A stretch of 38,525 nucleotides of DNA from Pseudomonadota bacterium (GCA_021781575.1 JAJXWP010000040.1:1-38525); one strand, 5' to 3'; shown: positions 15,471-26,354, numbered from the stretch's first letter. Numbers and translations: made by a program. The notes: generated from the sequence alone by a model not told the origin.

Positions 15471-16847
15471 TCAGAAGAACTCCAAACGCACCGAAAACAG
15501 CTTTTCCACCTTTTTCACCGCATCGGCGGCGGCGAACAGAACCACCCGATCATTGGCCTGGACGATGGTCATGCCGCGCGGGCTGATCACTTTTCCGTCG
15601 CGAACCAGGGCGCCGATCAGCACCCCTTGCGGCAATTTGATCTCCTTCAGCGGCTTGCCCACCAGCGGCGAGGTCTCCAGCGCGTCCACTTCCATCAGTT
15701 CGCCGAAGCCTTCGTGCAGGGCGTGCACCGCATGGACACGACCGCGGCGCACATGGTGCAGGATATTGGACACGGTGATCGCCCTGGGCGAAATCACCAC
15801 GTCGATGCCCAGTTGGCTCATCAACGTCGCGTAGTCGGTCTTGTTGACCAGCGCCATCACCCGCTTGCATCCCTGACGCTTGGCCAGGAGCGCCGCCAGG
15901 ATATTGGTCTCGTCGTCATTGGTGACGGCGACCACCGTCTCGGCCGCACCGACACCCGCCTCTTCAAGAATGTCGGAGTCCAGGACGTCGCCGTTGATCA
16001 CCACCGTCTGCGCGAGGTTTCTCGCCACCTCCTCGGATCGCTCGCGATCCAGTTCGATGATCCTGGCGGTGACGCCGGATTCCAGCGCTTCGATCTGCTG
16101 GGCCAGGAACTGCCCGATGTTGCCGCCGCCGAAGATCACGATTCGCCGCGCTTCCGGCTCTTCATGGCCAAAGGCCGCCATGGCGCGGCCAATATGCTGG
16201 CTGTCGACGACGAACATCACCTCGTCGCCGGGCAGCATCTGATCCTCGGCCTTCGGCACGATGGCGCGACCCTGCCGGACGATACCGACAATGACGATGT
16301 TGAGGTCGGGGAACAGCACGGTGAGCTGGCGCAAAGGCGTGTTCACCAGCGGCGTCTCTTCGCTGCAGCGCACGCCGATCAGGTGCACCCGGTCCCCGGC
16401 CAGCGGAATGACCTCGATAGCGCCGGGCACCCGAAGGCGGCGGATGATGGCCCGAGCCACTTCGATTTCCGGCGAGATGATGACGTCGATGGGCAGATGG
16501 TCGTGGGAGAACAGGTTGGCCCAGATCGGCTGCAGGTAGTTCTGGTGCCGCACGCGGGCGATGGTGGTCGTCACGTTGAACAGCGAGTGGGCGACCTGGC
16601 AAGCCACCATGTTGACTTCATCCGCGGCGGTGACCGCGATGATCATATCGGCGTCGGCCGCTCCGGCCTGCTCGAGCACCGGTGGGTGCGAGGCATGGCC
16701 CAGGATGCACCGGACGTCGAGGCTGTCGCTGACTTTGCGGACCAGTTCCGGGCGCTGGTCGACGATGGTGACGTCGTTGTTCTCTTTCGCCAGGTAGCGG
16801 GCAATGTTGAACCCCACCTGCCCGGCCCCGCAGACGATGACTTTCAT
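15471..16847 (-). CDS. trkA: Trk system potassium uptake protein TrkA
   Basis: A 458-residue cytoplasmic peripheral NAD(H)-binding subunit of the Trk K+ channel, the same length as E. coli TrkA. It is two RCK modules in tandem: GAGQVGFNIARYLAKE (from residue 7) and FGGGNIGQFLAQQIE (about 238) are the two dinucleotide-binding starts, each followed by a TrkA-C domain. AGCGAG-type purine stretch lies before the ATG. It is 6 bp after ntrX and 1 bp before dat, inside the minus-strand run. Linkage to ntrYX is common in alphaproteobacteria; the membrane subunit TrkH is not here. Confidence 0.96.
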   Translation of the reverse strand: MKVIVCGAGQVGFNIARYLAKENNDVTIVDQRPELVRKVSDSLDVRCILGHASHPPVLEQAGAADADMIIAVTAADEVNMVACQVAHSLFNVTTTIARVRHQNYLQPIWANLFSHDHLPIDVIISPEIEVARAIIRRLRVPGAIEVIPLAGDRVHLIGVRCSEETPLVNTPLRQLTVLFPDLNIVIVGIVRQGRAIVPKAEDQMLPGDEVMFVVDSQHIGRAMAAFGHEEPEARRIVIFGGGNIGQFLAQQIEALESGVTARIIELDRERSEEVARNLAQTVVINGDVLDSDILEEAGVGAAETVVAVTNDDETNILAALLAKRQGCKRVMALVNKTDYATLMSQLGIDVVISPRAITVSNILHHVRRGRVHAVHALHEGFGELMEVDALETSPLVGKPLKEIKLPQGVLIGALVRDGKVISPRGMTIVQANDRVVLFAAADAVKKVEKLFSVRLEFF

Positions 16848-16853
16848 GCTCGC

Positions 16854-18242
16854 CTATCCACGCTGCTTTTCGTCGGAATTGACCCCCAGCAGCTTCAGCT
16901 TGCGGTGCAGTGCCGAGCGTTCCATGCCGACGAAGGCGGCGGTGCGCGAGATGTTGCCGCTGAAACGGGTGACCTGCGCCAGCAGATATTCCCGTTCGAA
17001 TACTTCGCGCGCGTCCCGCAAAGGCAAGGTCATGATTTCACTGGACTTCTCCCAGCGCAGGACGGCCGGGGTGATGGCTCCGATCTCCGGCGGCAGCATA
17101 TCAGCGCGGATCGGTTCGCGTGGATCGCCGGGCGCCATGATCAGCAACCAGTCCATCACATTGCGCAATTGCCGCACATTGCCGGGCCAGTCATAGGCTT
17201 GCAGCGCCACCATGGCATCCTCCCCGATCGGGCGGGCCGGGAGGCCGGCGCTCTGCGCCGCCCGGTACATGAAATGGTTGGCCAGGATGGGGATGTCCTC
17301 ACGGCGATCCCGCAACGCCGGCAGACGCAGCGGCACGACGTTCAACCGGTAGAACAGATCTTCGCGGAAACGCCCGGCGGCGATCTCGGTGGCGAGGTCG
17401 CGATTGGTGGTAGCCATGACCCGGACATCCACCTCGACCCGCTTGCCTCCTCCGACCCGGTCGAAGGTCTGCTCCTGCAGAACGCGAACGATCTTGCCCT
17501 GGGTTTCCAGCGGCATGTCGGCCACCTCGTCCAGCACCAGGGTTCCGCCATGGGCCTGTTCGAAGGTGCCGATCTTGCGTTCCTCGTCGAATGCCGGTTC
17601 GGTGCCGAACAATTCGACTTCCATGCGCTCGGGATGCATGGCGGCGCAGTTGACTACGACGAATGGGCCGCCCGAGCGCTTCGACGAGCGGTGCAGCAGC
17701 CGGGCGACCACCTCCTTGCCGACCCCGGCGGGGCCCGTCACCAGCACCCGCGAGCCGGTCGGCGCGACACGGTCGACCGCCTGACGAAGCTGGGAGATCG
17801 CCGGCGAAACGCCAAGCAGCTCCTCTTCTCCGCCGGTCCTCTGCTTCAGCTCTTCGATCTCGCGGCGCAAGCGCGCCGACTCGATCGCCCGCTGGACGGC
17901 CAGAAGCAGCCGATCGGCCTGGAACGGCTTTTCGATGAATTCGTAGGCCCCCTGCTTGATCGCCGCGACGGCGGTTTCGATGGTGCCGTGCCCGCTCATC
18001 ATCACCACCGGGACCGCCGGATGGTCGCGCTTGATTTCGGACAGGATGGCCAAGCCGTCCAGTCGGCTGCCCTGCAACCAGATATCCAGCAATACCAGAC
18101 TTGGGCGACGGAAGCGGATCGCCTCGATCGCGCTGTCACTGTCGGCCGCTTCGCGCGTCTGGTATCCCTCGTCGGCCAGAATGCCGCCGGTCAGCAGCCG
18201 GATATCGGACTCATCGTCGACGATGAGGATGTCATGCGTCAT
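16854..18242 (-). CDS. ntrX: NtrX, response regulator of the NtrYX two-component system
   Basis: A 462-residue NtrC-family regulator. It has a receiver domain with phospho-acceptor D53, an AAA+ domain with Walker A GPAGVGKEVV and Walker B LVLDEVAD, and a Fis-type helix-turn-helix at the end. The GAFTGA loop that contacts sigma-54 is absent: the sequence reads LFGTEPAFDEERKIGTFEQA where an activator has [12 protein letters not shown]. This is the known state of alphaproteobacterial NtrX, which therefore may act with other RNA polymerase forms. It is expected to respond to NtrY. Start ATG 18242 gives the usual N-terminus and overlaps ntrY by 11 nt. Confidence 0.95.
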   Translation of the reverse strand: MTHDILIVDDESDIRLLTGGILADEGYQTREAADSDSAIEAIRFRRPSLVLLDIWLQGSRLDGLAILSEIKRDHPAVPVVMMSGHGTIETAVAAIKQGAYEFIEKPFQADRLLLAVQRAIESARLRREIEELKQRTGGEEELLGVSPAISQLRQAVDRVAPTGSRVLVTGPAGVGKEVVARLLHRSSKRSGGPFVVVNCAAMHPERMEVELFGTEPAFDEERKIGTFEQAHGGTLVLDEVADMPLETQGKIVRVLQEQTFDRVGGGKRVEVDVRVMATTNRDLATEIAAGRFREDLFYRLNVVPLRLPALRDRREDIPILANHFMYRAAQSAGLPARPIGEDAMVALQAYDWPGNVRQLRNVMDWLLIMAPGDPREPIRADMLPPEIGAITPAVLRWEKSSEIMTLPLRDAREVFEREYLLAQVTRFSGNISRTAAFVGMERSALHRKLKLLGVNSDEKQRG

Positions 18243-20388
18243 GGGTACCCACCGTATCGGTCGCGCCACCCACATCCGCCGTGGCGCGAAAGACCAGGCT
18301 GACGCGGGCGCCTGCTCCGTCCAGGTCTTCCAACATCAGCTCTCCGCCATGGTCTTCCATGATTTTCTTCACGATGGCAAGGCCCAATCCCGTCCCTTTG
18401 GCGCGTGTCGTAACATAAGGCTCGGTCAATCGCTCGCGCTGTTCGACCGGCAGGCCCCGCCCGTTGTCCTCCACTATGACTGCAAAAGTGTCTTTTCCGT
18501 GATCAACCCGTACGAGAATCCGCCCCTCCGGCAAACGCTCGCCCGCGGCCTCCCGGCCGCGAATCGCTTCGACCGCGTTCTTCAGCAGATTGGTCAGGGC
18601 CTGCCCGATCTGCCGGCCGTCGCAGGGAATGCGTATCGGACCGTCGGGCAGATCGACGTCGAAGCGCACGTCGCGATAGCCGGTGCGAGCCAGGAACACC
18701 GCCTGCCGCACCAGGTCCAGAAGATCGTCCTGCTTCATCACCGGCGCCGGCATTCGAGCAAAAGCCGAGAATTCGTCGACCATGCGCCCGATATCGCCGA
18801 CCTGGCGGATGATGGTGTCGGTGCAGGAAATGAACGTTTCGTGGTCGGAACTGATCTGCTTCAGATATTTGCGCTTCAGCCGTTCGGCCGAAAGCTGGAT
18901 GGGCGTCAGCGGATTCTTGATCTCGTGGGCGATGCGCCGGGCGACGTCGGCCCATGCCGCCTTGCGCTGGGCCGACAAAAGCTCGGTGATGTCGTCGATG
19001 GTCACCACATAGCCGGTCACTTCCTCGGCGGCGCGCTCGGCGACGATGCGCACCAGGAGCACCAGTGATTGCCCGTGCCGCCGCAGGTTCAGCTGCTCCT
19101 GCACCGATCGCTCGGGGCGCCGCCGGGCGGCATCCAGCAGCTCCGCCATCTCCGGAACGACTTCGGCCAGCGGCCGGCCGATCATCGCCATCGGATCCAC
19201 CGCCAGGTATTCGATGGCCGAGCGATTCGGCAGCTCCACATTGCCGTGCCGGTCAAGGCCGACGACGCCGGCGGAAACACCGGCCAAGACCGCCTCGGTG
19301 AACCGCCGGCGCTCGTCGAGCTCGCGGTTGGCCTCCACCAGGTCGGTACGCTGCGCCGCCAACTGGCTGGTCATGCGGTTGAAGGCACGGGACAGCGAGC
19401 CGAGCTCGTCGGTGGCGCCTCCTTCATCGACCCGGGCCGAGAGATCGCCGGCGCGGACCCGCTCCGCCGCATCGATCAGCCGGATGATCGGCGTCGCCAA
19501 CTGGGTGGCCAGCGTCAGCCCGATCCAGATGGCGGCCACCAGCAGCAGCAGCGCCACCACCGCGAAGATGGCGGAAAAGGTGATTTCGAGACCCGAACGG
19601 GTGCCTTCCAGCCGCTGATATTCAGCGACCGCCCGGTTCGTCCGTTCCATATGGTCGATGACTTTGGGATCGACGAAGCGGCCGACATACAGGAAAGCCT
19701 CGGGCAGCCCGCTTTCCAGCTTCACCAGCGCCCGCACCCGCTGGTCACCCGGGCTGGTCATCACCGCCACGTCGCCCGAGCGCGCCCGATCGAACGCCCA
19801 TTGCGGAATGCGATCGATCGACAGCTCCATGGAAAACGCCAAGCCGGCGCGGGCCAGCACGCGGCCTGTGCTGTCGAAGATGATGGCCTCGGTCAATGCC
19901 CGCACCGCCGCCTGGGTGCTGACCATCTGGGCCAGCCAGGCCGGACTGCGCAGCAGCGTCGGCCCTTCGCGATTGATGTCGTTGGCCATGGCGAGGGCAT
20001 CGCCGCCGATGACCTGCTGGTGCTCCTCCAGGTAAGCCTTGGCCACCTCCAGGGATTCGTCCAGCGCCGTGCTGACCCGCTTGTTGAACCACTGCTCGAC
20101 GCCGTAATTCAGCACCAGGGCGGAAAATACCGCCACCAGGATGGCCGGCGTGACCGCCACCACACTGAACATCACCACCAGGCGCACATGCAGCCGGGCG
20201 CCGGCGGCGCCGGCCCGGCGTTCGGCCCAAACCCTGGCGATGTGCCGGCCGATCAAGGCGACCAGCAGCAAAAGCAGGACCAGGTCGAGAGTCAGCAGGC
20301 TGAATACGGTGGCCGGATTGGGCCCGCGCAACGGGCCCGAACCGGTCAGCACGGCGAAGGTGGCGAGCCCCGAGACGATCACCGCCAC
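18232..20388 (-). CDS. ntrY: NtrY, membrane sensor histidine kinase (5' end frameshifted)
   Basis: A 718-residue frame of a membrane sensor kinase that phosphorylates NtrX in nitrogen/redox control. It has transmembrane segments near residues 30-50 and 70-95, a large periplasmic domain, another membrane segment (about 285-305), a HAMP, a PAS, the H-box VARRIAHEIKNPLTPI and the ATPase block DNGRGLPVE and GTGLGLAIV. The only start in this frame is GTG at 20388, without a ribosome site, giving a truncated first membrane helix. Upstream, 20389-20485 carries the normal N-terminus in another frame; removing one C from 20428-20430 (read as G on the minus strand) would join them into a continuous 750-residue protein (18232-20485). 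A sequencing error and a real frameshift are both possible. Confidence 0.85.
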   Translation of the reverse strand: MAVIVSGLATFAVLTGSGPLRGPNPATVFSLLTLDLVLLLLLVALIGRHIARVWAERRAGAAGARLHVRLVVMFSVVAVTPAILVAVFSALVLNYGVEQWFNKRVSTALDESLEVAKAYLEEHQQVIGGDALAMANDINREGPTLLRSPAWLAQMVSTQAAVRALTEAIIFDSTGRVLARAGLAFSMELSIDRIPQWAFDRARSGDVAVMTSPGDQRVRALVKLESGLPEAFLYVGRFVDPKVIDHMERTNRAVAEYQRLEGTRSGLEITFSAIFAVVALLLLVAAIWIGLTLATQLATPIIRLIDAAERVRAGDLSARVDEGGATDELGSLSRAFNRMTSQLAAQRTDLVEANRELDERRRFTEAVLAGVSAGVVGLDRHGNVELPNRSAIEYLAVDPMAMIGRPLAEVVPEMAELLDAARRRPERSVQEQLNLRRHGQSLVLLVRIVAERAAEEVTGYVVTIDDITELLSAQRKAAWADVARRIAHEIKNPLTPIQLSAERLKRKYLKQISSDHETFISCTDTIIRQVGDIGRMVDEFSAFARMPAPVMKQDDLLDLVRQAVFLARTGYRDVRFDVDLPDGPIRIPCDGRQIGQALTNLLKNAVEAIRGREAAGERLPEGRILVRVDHGKDTFAVIVEDNGRGLPVEQRERLTEPYVTTRAKGTGLGLAIVKKIMEDHGGELMLEDLDGAGARVSLVFRATADVGGATDTVGTHDA

Positions 20389-20485
20389 GGTCAGGCCGAT
20401 AGCCAGCTTGCGGGCCAGGTCGACCTGCCCGGGCCCACAAGGTCAGCCGCGCCATCAGGCGCCGCCAGTTGATCCTGTTGCTCAT
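20389..20485 (-). other. Out-of-frame N-terminal segment of ntrY
   Basis: ATG at 20485 begins a peptide MSNRINWRRLMARLTLWAR, a typical NtrY opening. In the present frame it runs off into unrelated residues, but one base shift at the C/G-rich stretch 20428-20436 gives Q-VDLARKLAIGLTVAVIVSG, continuing into the membrane helix of the main ntrY frame. The total from 20485 to 18232 is 2254 nt, exactly one more than a multiple of three, which supports a single extra base. Confidence 0.65.
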
Positions 20486-20505
20486 TCAGACAGACACATT
20501 GGCCT

Positions 20506-20569
20506 CGTCATCCCCGCGCAAGCCGGGATCCAGCCGAAGGCATGGATCCCGGCTTGCGCGGGGATGACG
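20506..20569. repeat. 27-bp perfect inverted repeat between ntrY and ntrC (REP-like hairpin)
   Basis: Arms 20506-20532 and 20543-20569 are exactly complementary over 27 bp, starting CGTCATCCCCGCGCAAGCC, around a 10-nt loop. Similar palindromic elements with a CGTCATxCCCGCGxAAGC core are widespread in intergenic DNA of proteobacteria. It fills the 101-bp gap between ntrC and ntrY and would form a very stable RNA hairpin that could separate or attenuate ntrYX from ntrBC, or protect the ntrC mRNA 3' end. There is no U-run. Confidence 0.85.
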
Positions 20570-20586
20570 GATGAGGCGAGATATCG

Positions 20587-22028
<1,442 letters not shown>

Positions 22029-22032
<4 letters not shown>

Positions 22033-23147
22033 GATGGAAGTTCCTCGTCCTGCACCATGGGCAGCATCACGCGGAAAATGGTGCGGCGCGGCTGGCTGTC
22101 GAATTCGATCACCCCGCCGTGATCGCCGATGATCTTGGCGACCAGGGCCAGGCCCAGCCCTGTGCCCGAGACCTTGCTGGTGACGAAGGGATCGAACAGA
22201 TGAGCCCGCAGGTCTTCAGGGATGCCCTGTCCATTGTCCTGCACGCTGACGACCAGCGGCAGATGCATCCGGCTATGGCTGCCGGGCACGGCCAGTCGCA
22301 CGCCATGCTGGAAGGCCGTGGTCAACACCACCTCGCCGCCCTCGGCGGGCACCGCCTCGGCGGCATTCTTCACCAGGTTGAGAAATACCTGGATCAACTG
22401 GTCGCGGTTGCCCAATACCGCCGGCAGCGAGGGATCGTAATTCTCGACGAAACGGACATGCCGCCCGAAACCTGCCTGGGCGACGCGCCGGACATGCTCC
22501 AGCACACGGTGGATGTTCACTGCCGTCCGCTCGATCGGCTGCTTGTCGGAGAACACCTCCATGCGGTCGACCAGCGCCACGATGCGGTCGGATTCGTCGC
22601 AGATCAGCTGGGTCAGGGTGCGGTCCTCGGCCGAACAGTTCTGCTCCAGCAACTGGGCGGCACCGCGGATTCCCGACAACGGATTCTTCACCTCATGGGC
22701 CAGCATGGCGGCCATGGCGGTCACCGAACGGGCCGAGTTGCGATGGTTCAGCTGCTGCCCGATCTTCAGCGCGATGGACTGTTCGTGCAGCGCCACCACG
22801 ACGCAGCCCGGCTGCTCCAACAGCGGCGAGGCCTGGATATCCATGGTCCGATAGCCGGTGCGCGGACTGTCCAGGGTGACGCCGTATTCGGAAACGCTGG
22901 CGGCGCCGTTGCGAGCCTGTTCGATCAGGCCGAACAGGGGGCAGTCGGCGGGAAGGATCTCGGTCAACGCCGTGCCGTACAGATGGGCGGCGCTCGATTC
23001 GAAGAGGTTCTCAGCGGCGGTGTTGACGTGCTGAATCTGCCCGGCCTCGTCGACCACCAGCACCGCCGTCGCCAGAGCGTTCAGCACCGATGAGGGGTCG
23101 ATCTGCGACGCCGGTCGCCGGCGCAGGAAGGCGAGCCGTTTACTCAT
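22029..23147 (-). CDS. ntrB: NtrB, nitrogen-sensing histidine kinase
   Basis: A 372-residue cytoplasmic kinase/phosphatase of NtrC that senses nitrogen through PII. It has an N-terminal PAS domain ([19 protein letters not shown]), the H-box [15 protein letters not shown] with H151, and ATP-binding motifs [19 protein letters not shown] and GTGLGLALV. The ATG at 23147 overlaps the dusB stop (ATGA); an upstream in-frame extension reads through dusB and is not part of the protein. The dusB-ntrB-ntrC order is the classical nifR3-ntrB-ntrC operon of alphaproteobacteria. Confidence 0.96.
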
Positions 23148-24130
23148 GCGGCGAGCCGCTCCAGCAGCGGGCCGTAATAGCCGGCGATCATCCCGCGCAC
23201 CGTCGCCGCATCCAGCGACTGGTTGACCGCGGCGCGAAATTCCGCAGATCCAGGCAACCCCTTGGTGTACCAGGCGACATGCTTGCGCCCCAGCCGGCAA
23301 CCCGTATCGCTGCCGTAATGCTCGATCATCGTGTCGAAATGTTCGAGCAGGATGGCCAGCTGCTGGTCCAGCGAAGGGTCCGGGCGGCGCTCGCCGGTCG
23401 CCAGAAAATGCGCCACCTGCCCGGGGAACCAAGGCCGCCCATAGGTGCCTCGGCCGATCATCACGCCATCGGCCGCCGATTGGGACAGCATCTCCACCGC
23501 GTCTTCGATGGAATTGACGTCGCCATTGCCGATGACGGGGATGCGCACGGCCTCCTTGACCAGGCGGATAAACCGCCAGTCGGCGCGCCCGCCGTAGAAC
23601 TGATTGCGGGTCCGCCCGTGCACCGTGACCATCTGAATGCCGGCGTCCTCGGCGATCCTGGCCAGGCGTGGGGCGTTGCGATTGGCCTCGTCCCAGCCGG
23701 TGCGCATCTTCAGGGTGACCGGAAGGCTCACCGCCCCGACCACCGCCTCGAGGATCCGGCCGGCAAGGAGTTCGTCACGCATCAGGGCCGAACCGGCGTC
23801 GCCCTTTACCACCTTTTTCACCGGGCAACCCATGTTGATATCGATGATCGCGGCGCCCCGGTCCTCGTTCAACTTGGCAGCCTCGGCCATCGCCTCGGGC
23901 TCGCAGCCGGCCAACTGCACCGCCATGGGAAATTCCTCGGCGCAGGGCGAGGCCATCTTCATCGTTTGCCGGTTGGCGCGGATCATCGCCTGACTGGCGA
24001 TCATCTCCGACACCACCAGCCCGGCGCCGCTGCGCTTCACCAGGCGGCGGAACGGCATATCGGTCACCCCGGACATGGGTGCGAGGATGACCGGATTGTC
24101 AAGTGATACAGAACCGATGCGGAATGTCAT
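23144..24130 (-). CDS. dusB: tRNA-dihydrouridine synthase DusB (NifR3)
   Basis: A 328-residue FMN-dependent enzyme that reduces uridine to dihydrouridine in the D-loop of tRNA. It has [16 protein letters not shown] near the N-terminus (FMN site), the catalytic cysteine C102 in [18 protein letters not shown] with the flavin-contacting Lys, and [13 protein letters not shown] and IGNGDV. Length is normal for DusB. It is the first gene of the dusB-ntrBC set; the 101-bp gap upstream contains a TTGCAT-N16-CACAAT promoter-like arrangement on the minus strand, weak by match. Confidence 0.96.
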   Translation of the reverse strand: MTFRIGSVSLDNPVILAPMSGVTDMPFRRLVKRSGAGLVVSEMIASQAMIRANRQTMKMASPCAEEFPMAVQLAGCEPEAMAEAAKLNEDRGAAIIDINMGCPVKKVVKGDAGSALMRDELLAGRILEAVVGAVSLPVTLKMRTGWDEANRNAPRLARIAEDAGIQMVTVHGRTRNQFYGGRADWRFIRLVKEAVRIPVIGNGDVNSIEDAVEMLSQSAADGVMIGRGTYGRPWFPGQVAHFLATGERRPDPSLDQQLAILLEHFDTMIEHYGSDTGCRLGRKHVAWYTKGLPGSAEFRAAVNQSLDAATVRGMIAGYYGPLLERLAA

Positions 24131-24231
24131 CTTTTTTGACGAATCTCCCCAGCGAGCTGCATGCTAATTGTGCAAACGCTCGCGGGCAATGCAAAAATAG
24201 GCCTATTATTCCGGCAGAGGCAGGGCAATGC

Positions 24232-25032
24232 CTACGAAAGAAGCACCTGCTTGACGAATTTGACGCCGAAATAGCCGAGAATCACCAGGGAATAGGCCAA
24301 AAGGGCCACCCGGGCCGCCATCTGCCCGCGCACGCCGCACACCCGCCGCCCAACCAGCAGCAGTCCGATGATGCCGAAGGCCATCAGGGAAAACAGCGTC
24401 TTGTGGTTCATGCTGAGCAGGCTGCCGGTCTCGTCGTATTGGGTGGCCATGCCGCTGACTACGCCCAGCCCGAGCACAATTTCCGACAGCACCAGCAGGC
24501 GTTCGAACAAGCGGTCGCTTTCGCTGACCGCCGGCAACATGCGGGTCAGGCTGTTGGGCCGCTTGACCTTCAGCGCACGAGCTTGCAGGAACGAGGCCAG
24601 GGCCGCCGACGCCGCCACCGTGAGCAGGCCAAGGGTGATAATCGACACGACGATATGCAGGTCGAGCCAGCCGGCGGGCGCGTCGCTGGCCAACGGCTTG
24701 CCGGTGGCGTACCCGAAAAGCGAGGCCATCAGGCCGAGCAGCATCATGTAGGGCATCATCAGCGGGGTCAGCCGCCATGCCTGGCGGTGGAAGGCGGCGA
24801 TGCCGGCGAACAACACCAGGCTGGCCGCCACGCCTACCCATAGATCGGTTGACAGATTCGTTTGCCAGCTGCCGGAAATCTGGCCCAGGACCCACAGCAG
24901 CGGACCGGCGATCGCCAGGCCGAGCAGCCCCCAGAACAACCCGTCACGGCTGCCATTGCGGCGCAACGGCAACAGGGAGGCCGGAACAAGGGCGGCCAGC
25001 GCCGCCAGATTAAAAGCGATCGAATTCGACAT
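24232..25032 (-). CDS. Cytochrome c assembly-type (CcsA/YpjD-like) inner membrane protein
   Basis: A 266-residue polytopic membrane protein with about eight hydrophobic segments. The C-terminal half (HKTLFSLMAFGI, then GQMAARVALLAYSLVILGYFG) matches the YpjD/CcsA group, with conserved histidines in DLHIVVS and MNHKTL. The tryptophan-rich heme-handling motif of true CcsA is not evident, so heme export is not proved. Related genes often lie beside ffh, but no ffh is in the window. The ATG at 25032 is chosen for the hydrophobic N-terminus; a longer in-frame extension crosses the divergent ispDF start and is unlikely. Divergent from ispDF. Confidence 0.8.
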   Translation of the reverse strand: MSNSIAFNLAALAALVPASLLPLRRNGSRDGLFWGLLGLAIAGPLLWVLGQISGSWQTNLSTDLWVGVAASLVLFAGIAAFHRQAWRLTPLMMPYMMLLGLMASLFGYATGKPLASDAPAGWLDLHIVVSIITLGLLTVAASAALASFLQARALKVKRPNSLTRMLPAVSESDRLFERLLVLSEIVLGLGVVSGMATQYDETGSLLSMNHKTLFSLMAFGIIGLLLVGRRVCGVRGQMAARVALLAYSLVILGYFGVKFVKQVLLS

Positions 25033-25096
25033 GAGCCCGACTATAGCGGTGACTGAGGCATCCGCAAAGGGGCCCGTCGCCGCCACGATGACTCTC

Positions 25097-25125
25097 TTGG
25101 CAAGCCGTCGGCGCCCGAATAGGTT
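25097..25125 (+). promoter_or_regulatory. Candidate housekeeping promoter for ispDF
   Basis: TTGGCA (25097-25102) and TAGGTT (25120-25125) are spaced by exactly 17 bp, a fair sigma-70-type match. Predicted transcription starts near 25132, leaving a leader of about 27 nt before the ATG at 25159. Confidence 0.4.
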
Positions 25126-25158
25126 ACGGACAATGTGAATGCAGACGAGGCGGTGGGA

Positions 25159-26307
25159 ATGGCCAAGTGCATGGCTCTGGTGGTGGCGGCCGGTCGGGGC
25201 AGCCGGTTCGGCGGGGAGCTTCCCAAGCAGTGGCGCGACCTTGGCGGACGCCCCGTGCTTCGCCACAGCCTGGCGGCCTTCGCCGCCCATCCCCAGGTCG
25301 ACGCGGTAAGCGTCGTCATCCACCCTGACGACCGCAACCATTACGACGCCGCCGCGGCCGGGCTCGGCCTGCCCGCCCCGGTGTCAGGCGGCGCCACCCG
25401 CCAGGATTCCGTGCGTCTTGGCCTCGAGGCCTTGGTCGGGCAAGCCCCGGATGTGGTACTGATCCACGATGGCGCCCGCCCCTTTGTCGATTCCGGCGTG
25501 ATCACCAGGGTCATCGCCGCTTTGGACCGCCACCCCGGCGCCATTCCCGCCCTCCCCGTTCACGATACCTTGAAGCGCGGCGACGGCGGGCTGATCGGCC
25601 AGACGGTGCCGCGCGACGGACTGTTCCGCGCGCAGACGCCGCAGGGCTTCCGCTATGCCGGGATCCTGGCGGCACACCGCGCCGCCGCCGGGCGGGAACT
25701 GACCGACGACGCGGCTGTGGCCGAGCAATACGGACTTGCGGTGGCGCTGGTGGCCGGCAGCGAAGACAATGTGAAGATCACCACCGCCGAAGACCTCACC
25801 CGGGCGGCGGCCCGCTTCGCCGGAGCCGGCGAAACCCGGGTGGCCACCGGCTTCGACGTGCACCGCTTCACCGCCGGCAGCCATGTCACGCTGTGCAATC
25901 TCCAGATCCCGCATGACGCCGGCCTGGAGGGACATTCCGACGCCGACGTGGCCTTGCACGCACTGACCGACGCCCTGCTCGGAACCATCTCGGCCGGCGA
26001 CATCGGGCGCCATTTTCCCCCCACCGATCCACGCTGGAAGGGTTGCGACTCGGCGGTGTTCCTGGCCCATGCCGGCAATCTGGTGAAGGCCCGCGGCGGC
26101 CAGATCATGTTCCTGGACCTGACCGTCATCTGCGAGCGGCCGAAAGTGGGCCCGCACCGTGCGGCCATGGCCGCGCGCGTCGCCGAGATTCTCGACCTGC
26201 CGCAACACCGGGTCAGCGTCAAGGCGACCACCACCGAAGGCCTGGGCTTCACCGGCCGCCGCGAAGGAATCGCTGCCCAGGCGGTTGCGACGGTGCGCCT
26301 GCCCTGA
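25159..26307 (+). CDS. ispDF: Bifunctional IspD/IspF enzyme of the MEP isoprenoid pathway
   Basis: A 382-residue fusion. The N-terminal IspD part (about 1-225) makes CDP-methylerythritol from MEP and CTP, with VVAAGRGSRFGGELPKQW near the start and IHDGARPFV. The C-terminal IspF part (about 226-382) cyclises CDP-ME 2-phosphate, with ATGFDVHRF (metal D and H), LEGHSDADVALHALTDALLG and DIGRHFPPTD. Such fusions are common in alphaproteobacteria; the intervening IspE must be elsewhere. A GTG at 25135 would add eight residues, but the ATG at 25159 has GAGGCGG upstream and follows the predicted promoter start better. Ends 47 bp before the convergent cutA. Confidence 0.96.
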   Translation: MAKCMALVVAAGRGSRFGGELPKQWRDLGGRPVLRHSLAAFAAHPQVDAVSVVIHPDDRNHYDAAAAGLGLPAPVSGGATRQDSVRLGLEALVGQAPDVVLIHDGARPFVDSGVITRVIAALDRHPGAIPALPVHDTLKRGDGGLIGQTVPRDGLFRAQTPQGFRYAGILAAHRAAAGRELTDDAAVAEQYGLAVALVAGSEDNVKITTAEDLTRAAARFAGAGETRVATGFDVHRFTAGSHVTLCNLQIPHDAGLEGHSDADVALHALTDALLGTISAGDIGRHFPPTDPRWKGCDSAVFLAHAGNLVKARGGQIMFLDLTVICERPKVGPHRAAMAARVAEILDLPQHRVSVKATTTEGLGFTGRREGIAAQAVATVRLP

Positions 26308-26354
26308 GCCGCACCACCGCATCCCCCAGAACAGCCTCGCCCCTGACCGAAGAT

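Noticed and set aside
15627-18302. Very long open frame on the plus strand opposite trkA and ntrX
   Set aside because: It is antisense to two well-recognised genes; its translation is rich in His/Gln/Arg/Asp with no domain, as expected for a GC-rich shadow frame.
19069-20472. Long plus-strand open frame opposite ntrY
   Set aside because: Shadow of ntrY; composition (His/Gln/Arg/Gly) and lack of domains argue against coding.
24196-24207. Perfect 12-bp palindrome AATAGGCCTATT between the CcsA-like gene and dusB
   Set aside because: Too short to be significant alone, with no second copy in the window and no adjoining U-run; recorded only as a symmetry.
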